Shown here one piece after another: positions 46,738-56,400 of a stretch of 64,000 bases of DNA (the first letter of the stretch is position 1; every line of letters starts with the position of its first letter). The stretch is taken from the NCBI GenBank assembly GCA_004335835.1, contig RWJK01001651.1:1-64000 (forward strand). Reading direction: 5' to 3'. Position numbers and translations under genes: made by a program. The notes under the pieces were generated by a model that saw nothing but the letters and a program-made list of their open reading frames with translations, was not told the origin of the DNA and ran no database searches. The stretch is from Scenedesmus sp. ARA3 (lineage: Eukaryota > Chlorophyta > Chlorophyceae > Sphaeropleales > Scenedesmaceae).

Positions 46738-47611
46738 ATGGCTTGCTGCCCAGCAGCGTTGGCTGCTTGTGTGCTCCTGCTGCTAGCATTCAACAAAATA
46801 TTATGCCATGCTTCATCAAGCGTGGACAGTGGCAGCTCATCCAGCAGCCAGACAGGCAGCAGCAGCAGCGGCAGCAGCAGCAGCAGCAGCACAGGCGGGC
46901 CAAGCCAGCTTGCAAGAGCTGCTTATAAAGGCAGGCAGCAAGGAAGCAGTGTCAGCAGGCGGATGCTCGCTGACGCTTCAAGTGAGCCCTGCTATTTGTT
47001 TGTCCTGCAGCGGTGCCGGCCTTGTGGTGTGTTTGCAGCTGCTCACCTGCCACCTGGGAACTGCCAGTTTGCTGCGGCAGCACTCCTGCTGGCCTATACT
47101 TCAGGGTGACCAGAACACCAGAACTAGTGCTGGCTGGGGATTTGTTTAACTGGTTTATCAACCCCTTAGAGTCAGCAGCACAGCCAGCTGCTACTGCCAC
47201 GCGCCATGCACCATGCTGCATTCCCAGTCGTGCTGATTACGTCTGACAAAAGATAACCTGCTGCCGCGCCTGCTGATCATGCATGTTCCAAGCAGCACCA
47301 CAACTGCCAGGTCCACAGCAGCCCCTTGCACAAGCTGCAGCAGACGCAGCGCCGCGAAAGAGCCGAGTCACGTGCACAGGCTCCACCTTCAGCAAGCAGT
47401 CCTGTATGTTTGAAAACGTGTGCCTGCAGCCCAGCAGCAGCAAAGAGCAGCACTTGACCGCCTGGCTGATGGGCGCCGAGAAGAGCCAGGAAGCAAACCA
47501 ACAGCACGCAGCGCTGCTGCAGCTACACTTGCAGCACGCCCTACAGGAGGAATACAGCGCAGTGCAGGTCAAGGTAGCCACGCTATCTGCTGCTGGCTCA
47601 GAAGGTGCTCC

Positions 47612-47649
<38 letters not shown>

Positions 47650-49125
47650 CTAATGCGAACCTGCCAGCTGTCAGCAGCAGGAGAAGGAGCAGGAGCCGCA
47701 GCATCGGCGCTGCTGCCACCCTCAGCAGCTTCCTCCTCCTCCTCCGCAGCAGCAGCAGCAGCAGCAGCAGCAACGCAGTGGAGCTGCAGGCTGACGCGGC
47801 CTTAACGCGTCTGCTTTCGCCATGGATCCTTGTTTGACAATGTTGTGGCGCACTTCACGCCACAACCAGAACAGCTTTGGCCACTGTGAGGCCTTGCCTT
47901 GACCAGGTTATATTCTCTCATGGCTTAATGAGGCTTTGGCTCCCCAAACAAGCGGCTGCATGGCCGGGTGGCGCGCAGCCACACCAGTAGGTGTGGGGTG
48001 ACGTGCTGTGGTTGAAGCACATCATACGCTCGGCAGCTGGCAGGCAGCTGCCCTGCAGCGCTAATGCTTGTGTCATGCTTCTATCAGGCTAGGCTGGACT
48101 GTCGCTTCATTCCCAGAGGCAACCCTGGCTGACACTCGCTGCTTTGTCATGTGCTGTGTCGCGCGCTGTCACCCTGCGCTGCATGCAGCACTCTTCAACG
48201 AGGCCCAATTTTTATGAAGCTACCTTGCTGCCGCACTTGCAGAGCCAATAGCTTGCTGCCAAGCACATGTTGCAAGCGTCTGGTTACCCCATGCTGTTAC
48301 TGTGCTTTGCTGCAGCACTTGTCAACGAGGCCAATGTGGTTGTGAGGCTAGGTTGCCCTTGCGCTTGCAGGGCTGATAAGTTAAGCCAATAGTTGCTGAC
48401 AAAACGCGTTGTATGCCTGCTGACAAAAAAATGTGTTGTTCGCGTGCCCCATGCTGCCGCCCTGCGCTGCATGCAGCACTTGTCAACAAGGCCTATCACA
48501 CTGTGACGCTATCTTGCTGCTACACTTACATAGCCACCACCTTGCTATCAAAACCGTGCTGTATGCCTCTGTTTTCTGTCCTATGCTGCCGCCCTGCGCT
48601 CGGTGCAGCACTCGTCAACGAGGCCTTCCCCATGTTCCTGGTCCTGCAGAACCACTTCCTGCAGCAGCAGCAGCAGCAGCAGCAGCGGCGGCGGCAGCAG
48701 CGGCTGCAGCTGCTTGCAACATCCACACTGGAGCCAGTGCTGCGCAGCGTGGTCCGTAACACATTAACAAATGACACGCAGCTGCTGTCTCAGCGGCTTG
48801 CAGGAATTGCAGCTGCAGGCAAGGCTGGCATCTGCTTCCGGTGGCTGCTGTTGGGCGATGGCGGCTACCACGTGAGCTTGTTGCTTCTATGTTGTCTGTT
48901 GATCGATTCGCTTGGCTGTCACTGCGCAGCACCCGTACAAATTTTAATGACAGCTGTCCAAAGTGCTGGCTGCTGCTGCAAACCACCTTGTCTGCTCCTG
49001 GTGGCACAGGCAGCCAGCTGCGCCCCGCTTGCCAGTATCTGGCAGCGGCATGCTGCTCAGTACGGCAATGCATCCAGCTTCTCTGGCAACTGCTGCATTC
49101 ACTGACATTTCGTTGTATCAACATG

Positions 49126-49181
<56 letters not shown>

Positions 49182-50302
49182 AGGCGGCCAGTTATGCCTC
49201 ACTGGCCAACAGCAAGCAGCGGCATGCTGCTCAGTACAGCGTTGAGCCCAGCTTCTTCAGTAGTGCCAAGTGGTGGGCCTTCAGGCAGCACGTGATGCAG
49301 GTGCGCAGGCTGGGAGTGAGGCATATGCTGTGCATGCAGGACTGTGTGCTGTGCATGCAGGACTGTGTGCTGTTGACACAGCAGCAGCTTGCAGCTGCAG
49401 GGTGCCTGCCTGTCTCTTTGGCTGGCCAGTCTCTATGTAGATGAGTGTGAGGACTTCCGGCCTTTGCAGCAGTGCTCGTTGGTGGACCTTCAGGCGGCAC
49501 GTGATGCAGGTGAGCGGGTAAAGATGAGGGGGGGAGGGGGAGAACTTTGGGTGTGAGGAGAGGGTTGCGGCTGTTGGCGCCCCCATCTGCAGTCCTCCGC
49601 AACAGCGCCGGCTACCTCGCTTCGCTCGGCATGGAGGACGCTTAAATAGTTATCTTACACCGGCTGCATGTGCAGTTGTCTGCTTGCGTGCAGGAATGCC
49701 CTTATTCGCTGCGCCGACACCACTGCTGCTACACGTCTGCTGCCTCTGCTGCTGTTGCTGCTGCCTGCAGTTGCATGGTGTGTCAGAGGCGACCCCTGCT
49801 GCCGCTGGCACCAGACCGCTTGTGGTGTTGAATGACAAGCGGCACGGGCCTACAGGGCAAGAGGATAGGCGCATGATCCTTGACATAGACAGTGTGGCAG
49901 CAAACCTGTCAGCTGCATACCCAGGCTGCGAGGTGAGGTGTGAATTGTGCAGTACTGGTGGTGGATATGTGTCCCGCAGGAGTGCATTGAGTTGTTGTCA
50001 TTGCCCAATGAGCCTGTTATATTTCGGCTGCAGCAACGTGGCAGCCAACCTGTCAGCAGCGTACCCAGGCTGTGAGGTGAGGATTGGGCAGAGCTGATGC
50101 TTGTTTGATGGTCTGCTGTGATGAATGGTGGTCTGCCCTCGTTGTGGCCTTTTGCGGGCCCAATACACATGTCAGCCAACCTGTCAGCCGCACACCAGGC
50201 ACCTGCTTTTCAGCTGCGGCTGCGGCAAGGCAACCGTTACTTGGCACTTGCTAGCCAAATCGACACCAATGGCGCCGCTTAAAACGTGTCATGCACCTGC
50301 TG

Positions 50303-50342
<40 letters not shown>

Positions 50343-50755
50343 TGCAGGTGCGTGCGGTGCGGCTGTGTGACCTGTCATGGCTGGAGCAGCTGCGCCTGCT
50401 GTCACGCACCTCTGTGTTCATCACCACGCAAGGCAGCAGCGCTTTCCGGCTCGTGTTTTTACCTCTGGGAAGCACAGCACTCATCGTGGGAGGCCCCGAA
50501 ACAGGAAGTTCTGCCTGGAAGAACTTCCACGAGCTGGACCGCTGGTTCCCGCTGAGCTACGTGCAGTTTTCACGCTACGAAGTTCGCACTGGGAACAAAG
50601 AGGAGTATGAAGGGAAGGTGGTGCCAGGTATGTGGCAGCCACCGTGGACGGAGCCGATTGCGCGGCGCGGGTGGTGGCTGTACAATGCGAATGTGAGGGT
50701 GGGTTTGGCGCGGCTTCAGGCTGTGCTGGATTATGTGCTGCCGCAATACTACTGA
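46738..50755 (+). CDS. GT61-like glycosyltransferase, type II membrane protein
   Basis: The first exon (46738-46981) encodes a short N-terminus with a signal anchor (AALAACVLLLLAF) and a Ser-rich stem, as in Golgi glycosyltransferases. Clear later exons are 48609-48871, 49184-49300, 49771-49932 and 50348-50755, all in phase. An exon near 47297 gives SCMFENVCL, like the Cys-pair motif of GT61 enzymes. The C-terminal part reads SRTSVFITTQGSSAFRLVFL and GSTALIVGGPE, the position of the conserved donor-site region of GT61/DUF563. Such enzymes add xylose, arabinose or GlcNAc to glycans in the secretory pathway; the sugar cannot be told here. The region 46982-47600 is unresolved: one solution needs a 29-nt intron (46982-47010) and the donor before 48609 is uncertain. 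Ghost exon copies occur before and after several exons. Confidence 0.72.
47613..47648 (+). repeat. (CAG)n run, probably coding poly-Ser
   Basis: A CAG run on the sense strand reads as poly-Ser in the open frame that follows the SCMFENVCL motif. It has the polarity typical of exons in this window. Confidence 0.7.
48163..48640 (+). repeat. Four-copy array of acceptor plus ALVNEAF exon start
   Basis: GCAG followed by CACTYKTCAACRAGGC occurs near 48190, 48314, 48478 and 48607. All four keep the acceptor. Only the last runs into the full exon 48609-48871. The first three lie in the upstream intron. Confidence 0.85.
49012..49510 (+). repeat. Ghost copies flanking the exon at 49184-49300
   Basis: A copy of the exon start (KQRHAAQYSVEPSFFS-like) lies at 49012-49080, upstream. 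A copy of the exon end (WWAFRQHVMQ with donor) lies at 49480-49512, downstream. Confidence 0.8.
49127..49182 (+). repeat. (CTG)18 abutting a GT61 acceptor
   Basis: One of the longest pure CTG runs in the window ends in the CAG acceptor of the exon starting at 49184. Confidence 0.9.
50033..50200 (+). repeat. Ghost copies of the exon end at 49932
   Basis: VAANLSAAYPGCE plus the GTGAGG donor is repeated at 50033-50085, and a shorter remnant lies at 50168-50200, both downstream of the true exon. Confidence 0.85.
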
Positions 50756-51530
50756 GCAGGGTGCCAGTGATGTCTGGTCTTTTGCACAACCCCGCTTCCA
50801 TGTGCACATGCCATCAGCACACAAAACTGTAGAGTTTTCCATGTGCACATGCAAGAATCAAGACATAGTGTCCTATTGCATGCTGTAGGCGTGTGTACGT
50901 GTGCAGCATCAACTGCTGATGTAGGTAGCTGGTGCAGTGTGTGCGCGCGTGGTGGCTGTACAATGCGAATGTGAGGATGGGGCTGGCGCGGCTTCAGAGA
51001 GTGCTCGACAATGTTGAGTGCAGAGTTACGCCATTGAAAGAGCAGGTTTACAAGTTGGCCCTGGCACCATCTTCGATTATATGAGCCACAACAGGGTGGA
51101 CGCATGTCATGGGGTTTGTGCTTGGGCTACTGCAGGAGCAGACGGTCCACGTATTTTAGGCTGTGTGGTTGGAGCTGCAGCACTGCCAGCAGTGCCTGCA
51201 ACAAATGTGGTGGTGGTGTGCAACACACTGACGATAATGACAGAGAGATTGCATTCAGGTGCATGTAAGCTTATGCATTGCATCATAGTGATCGTGCTCC
51301 CACCAAGACTGCAAGCTTGCAAGCATTGCAACCCATTTGCACCCGTGGGTCATCTTTTCACTCACTGCTGGTGCAGGTTGCCAGTGATGGCTCCAGTCTT
51401 ATCTCTTGGCACAACCCCGCTCCCATCCATGTGCAAATGCCAGTGTCATCTGATCATGTCCTATTGCATCCTGTTGGCATGGGTGCATGTGCAGCATCAA
51501 CTGCTGATGTAGGCAGCTGGTGCAGTGCTT
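50640..51530 (+). repeat. Duplicated 3' end and 3' UTR of the GT61 gene
   Basis: A copy of the last coding part (WWLYNANVR-like) lies at about 50949-51015, past the true stop. Two 3' UTR blocks, 50757-50820 and 50886-50940, recur at 51374-51440 and 51475-51530, a spacing of about 600 bp. A TGTAA at 51264-51268 lies between them. Confidence 0.8.
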
Positions 51531-52199
51531 GTATGCAGGCATGATTGCCTCAACACATCGTGTCCCATTGTGCATTGTGCACTGAGATGGAGGGGGGGGG
51601 GATGCTTTCATGGCTTGCATGCATCAAGCCTCGCTGGTTTCAGCTTGCTGCTATGGGTCAAGTTCTGCGTGCAACCAGCTATGGGTCAAGTGCTGCATGC
51701 AACCGGCCTCTCTTGTTGCTAAACTCACTGGACAGACCAACGCAGGTATCAACAGTTGTTTCAACCTTTGCTGCGGTTAAAGCAGCAGCAAAGCCATCCA
51801 ACACCTGCTGAGTATAGTCAGGAGCTTGCTTAGCAAACCAGTGGGCATCACGTGGAGCTTTGTTGAGTGAGCTGCGGCAACTGAGCTGAATCAATATGGC
51901 AGGCATGTGTCTGCAACACATGCTGCAGTCAATGCAGGACCTGTCCTGAAACTGCATCGTGCGCTTGTGGGTACTGCCAACAACAGCGCTGCGGGGATGC
52001 ACCCACAGAACCCCTTGAGCTGTGGCACCGCCATGCCATATGCCGTGTACTCTGTAACATGGGGTGTGCGTGTTTGGAAGATACTTGTACTTTTTGTGTG
52101 CCAGTGATTGCTGCAGTGTGCTGTGATGCAGGATACCACAGCAACTAGCATGCCATTTGGGACGTTTTTCAGTGTATGGGCCCATACTGCGGCATGATG

Positions 52200-52320
52200 C
52201 TTCGCCTTTTGGCTTTGCCTTTTTCGCTTTGCCTTTTTGGCTTTGCCTTTTCGGCTCTGCCTTAAGGCTTCGCCTTGAATGGCTTTGAATTTTGGCTTTG
52301 CCTTTTGGCTTTGCTGATGT
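52200..52320. repeat. GGCTTTGCCTTTT microrepeat
   Basis: About eight imperfect copies of a 13-16 base GGCTTTGCCTTTT-like unit lie in tandem. On the minus strand they read as a Lys/Ala/Pro/Gly-rich stretch. Confidence 0.85.
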
Positions 52321-52739
52321 CAACATCTTCATTATGCACATGCCTGGCTGGCCTTGCATACAGTCAGTTTGACTAGTTTGATTGTCTTGTGGACACACTT
52401 CATTGGCTGCAGTGTACTGGGTGCCCCATTGCCGCGAGCCGCTGCACCTGTATCTTGAACTATATCTGCACTGCCCTTCTTTGATTGTCACAAGCGTGTT
52501 GACATGGCTGCGCCGCCCTACTGGGTTGCTAGTGTCCCCATAGGTGACCGTAGAGGATGCCGCTGGGCCGCGTTGAATGCGTGTACAGTGGGGGCGTTGC
52601 TGTGTTGAATGGATGTATGAGCTACGCGTGGTGTGTTCACACTTCACAGCAGCGTAAGTGAAGGAAGGGGACGTGTGTGGCGATGAGGATACCTCATGCG
52701 CCTCCACGCCTCCTACCAGCTGTGTTGGTGGTATGCTGT

Positions 52740-53345
52740 GCAGCAGCTGCCTGTCCTCCCCACCTAGCCGCGCCAGCCGCCCAGCACAAGCAGAGATGCA
52801 ACATGCGCGGAGCGCCCGCATAACACATCTCAACCCGCAGCAGCTTGCCCACACCACGCAGCTGCGTCACCGGCCAACCACGAGACATCCTGCTGCAAGG
52901 GCAGAGCGCCGGCACTACACACCTCTCAACCTGCGGCAGCGAGCCGCGCCTGCAGCAGCTGCCGATGCTCCCCACCCAGCCCTGGCGCTGCCTTCCAGCA
53001 CAAGCAAAACTGCTGCATGCGCCGAGCGCCAGTTCTACACACCTCTCAACCTGCGGCAGCAAGCCGCGCCTGCAGCTGCGCCAATCGCCGCTGCAGCAGC
53101 TGCCGGTCCTCCCCACTCAGCCCCGCAGTGCCTTGCAGCGCAAGCGAACCTGCTGCATGCGCCGAGTGCCAGCACTAAACACTTTACTGTGCGGCAGCCA
53201 GGCGCGCCTGCAGCTGCGCCAGCCGCCGCTGCAGCAGCTGCCGATCCTCCCCACTCAGCCCCGCATTGCCTTCCAGCTGCCGCTGCAGCTCTGCTGCCTC
53301 CACCCGCATCGCCTCTCCATCTCGCTTTTGCTGGGCTTCGGCTTA
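52740..53345 (-). repeat. Four ghost copies of the PLAT gene's last exon end
   Basis: The segment encoding LSGEDRQLLQRRLAQLQ and the following RLAAA-stop recurs at about 53330-53190, 53165-53040, 53005-52910 and 52800-52735, downstream of the true end at 53415. The copies get shorter and more diverged with distance. Confidence 0.85.
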
Positions 53346-53414
53346 CTCATCCGTCAACCATAAGAAAAACTGTAAGAACATAAGGAGATTCCGAAAGCGC
53401 CAGCACTACACACA

Positions 53415-56400
53415 TCAACCTGCAGCAGCCAGCCGCACCTGCAGCTGCGCCAGCCGCCGCTGCAGCAGCTGCCTGTCCTCCCCACTCAACCCTGCATTGC
53501 CTTCCAGCTGCCGCTGCAATTCATCCGCCTCCACCTGCACTGCCTCTCCATCTCCCCGCTTGCTAATCTTCGGCTTACTCAGCAGCACGGCCCGGCCCCG
53601 GCCCCTGCCCACCCAGCCGTTGTTAATAACGCTGTTACTGAAGCTGTAGCTGACGCCCTTCAGTGCAGCCTCCACTGTCACTTTTTCCAGGCACCAGCCG
53701 CCGCCGATGCTGCTTCCCTCTGGCTCCTGCCACAGCAGCAGCGCGGCCACCTCCCCCAAATCACCTGCCTCTGATAGCACTGTGAAGGACTCAACACTGC
53801 CTCTACCAAAGGAGCCGCGGGCTCGGGGCAGCTCTGCATGCAGCAGCACAGGGCCCAGCGCCGCATCACTGCTGCTGCTGCTGCTGTTAGGAGCTGCTGC
53901 TGCTGCTGCTGCCTGCCGGCCAGCAGGCACAGGCTGTGCCCAAGGAGGAGCTAAACTCTTGCTGCTGCTGCTCGATGCTGCTGCTTGCCGGCCAGCAAGC
54001 GAGGGCCGAGCAGCCTGCGCAGCATGAGAAGGAGCTGGTCCCAGCAGCTGCAGCACGACCCTCTGCCCTGCCGGCAGCCCTGCACTGATGCGGTCTGCTG
54101 TGAAGAGCTGCAGCCGGTACTCTGCTGCCTTGTGGGTGGGCTTTGAAGCCACCAGCTGCACCGGCAGCATTGCTGCGCCACTGCCACTGAGAGACTCGGC
54201 GCCATATGCAGCTGCCAAGGCCCACTGCTGCTGCTGCTGCCCCTGCTGCTGTGACTTTGCATCTTGTGTGTCTCGCTTGGAGGCCATCAGCTGCACTGGT
54301 GTCAGTACACCGCTGTCACTCAGGGACTCGGTGCCATATGCAGCTGCAGTCAAGCCCCACTGCTGCTGCTGCTGCTGCTGCTGCTCCTCCTGCTGTACAT
54401 TGGGAATTTGAGTGTCTTGCTGCAGGCTGTCGCTGCTGCTGGTACTGCTGCTGCTGTGCATGAGTGTGTGGTAGCTGGCTGCGTCTGGTGGCGCCTGCAG
54501 CGACGTGAACTCGCCACCACCCTGCGCAGCAGCAGCGCACACACAGCGGCAGCGATGGCAGTTGGTGTGTTGAGCTGCGCTTGCAACTGGCGAGCGCTGA
54601 TGCTGCACAGTAACAGCAGTCATATCATGTGTCGGACACACATCAACAATCATCCTCACCTGTGCCTCCAGCAGCTGCTCCTCAGTGAAGCTCTCCACGC
54701 TGCTACTGTCATCATCCTCAGCGCCACACAACAGCTTGGCCAATGCCTTTGGCCGATGCCTGCCTTGCAATAGTGCCATTGCAGCAGCAGCCTCACCTGT
54801 GCCTTCAGCAGCTGCGCATCCTTGGTGAAGCTCATCGCACTGTACACAACAGCTTGCTGCACATTTTGTGCCAAAAACCTTACAACACTCACCTAGTAAC
54901 ACACGAACAGAAGTGCAGCAGCCTCACCTGTGCCTCCAGCAGCTGCTCCTCAGTGAAGTCGTCATCCTTGCTGCCACACATCAACAAATTGTGTGCATGC
55001 CTCGCCAACAATGGTTGCAACCCAAGCAGCAGCCTCACCTGTGCCTCCAGCAGCTGCTCCTTAGTGAAGCTCTCGCCGCTGCTGCTGTCGTCATCCTCAC
55101 TGCCACACATAAACAAATTGTGTGCATGTCTGTCATACATCACTTCCACTGCAGCCTCACCTGTGCCGCCAGCAACTGCTCTTCCTCAGGAGAACTCCTC
55201 CCACTCTACACAACAGCTTGCCTCACACATGCATCGCAGCCCGCACAACTTCAAGAAATGTAAGATTTTGCAGCAGCCTTACCTGTGCCTCCAGCAGCTG
55301 CTCCTCATTACGACTCTCCACACTCTATGCAGCAGCCGGCTTTGCACGATGCATCGTAACCTGCCCAAGATCATACCAAAAGAGGTGCAGCAGCCTCACC
55401 TGTGCTTCTAACAGTTGCTCCTCAGTAAAGCTCTCCACGCTGCTGCTGTCGTCATCCTCGCTGCCACACTCCAGCTGCTGCACCCACTCACAAAACCGCA
55501 CAGCCTTGGCAGCGCTGCCCGCCCTGCCGCTGCCAGGTACAGCAGCAACTATCTCCAGCTGCCAAATACCTGCAACTAGGCTGTTTGCTGCTGCCCCTGC
55601 TGCTTCTGACTCGCTAGCTGTGGCAGCCGCCGCCTCTGCTGCTGCATCCTGCTGCTGCTCTTGGCCCTCCCCATCATCCCCAGTGAGGGACGCCTTGGGG
55701 GTAGGCAGCCGCTGCCTCACCCGGCCCTGACTCGAGCTCGAGTCCTGCCTGCTGACCTTCCTGCTGCTGTCACTGTCCAGCGGCTGCGCTATTTGGCCAT
55801 CTGTATCAGAGGCAGTGCTGCTGCTGCTGCTGCTGCTGCTGCCTGGTTCGCTGCTGCTGTCCTGGTCCCAGTCTATCAGCGGCACTAGTTTTACTGTCCC
55901 AGCACTTCCAGAGACCCTCCTGCTGCCCTTTGCAGCAGCAGCAGCAGCAGCAGTGCTGGCTGTGCCAGCTGCAGCCTTTTTGGGCGAGGCAGCATGCCGC
56001 TGATGCAGCAGCAGCGGCTGGCAGCTATCACCGGCGGCAGGCGCATGCAGCAGATGCTCACTGTACGGCGGAGGGTCTGACAGAACTGGAGCGTCTGCTG
56101 CTGCTGCTGCTGCTGCAAGTGGTGCTGTTGCTGCTGCTGCTGCCTGCCGCCTGGCGGCTGGGCTGCTGCGCACAGTGCCGCCTATGCTGCCTCCAGTTGC
56201 TGCAACACCCTCAGCATCACTGCTGCAAGCCCTGTACAGCAACAGCTGCGGCCTGCTGCTGCTGCTGCTGCTGCCTAAACCTGTTACTGCATGTCCTACA
56301 ATGGGGGACCCGGGTGCTGCTGCTGGCATCATATCTGGCTCACAGCTGTGTGCCCTGCGCACCGCCAGCAGCTGCCGCACGTGCTGCTGCTGCTGCTGAG

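Larger units (their letters stand above)
51531..53414. other. Convergent intergenic region with repeats
   Basis: This gap lies between the GT61 and PLAT genes. A 392-codon open frame on the minus strand (52857-51679) crosses it but has no recognised family, and includes the microrepeat at 52200-52320. The part from 52740 holds ghost copies of the PLAT gene's last exon. Confidence 0.45.
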
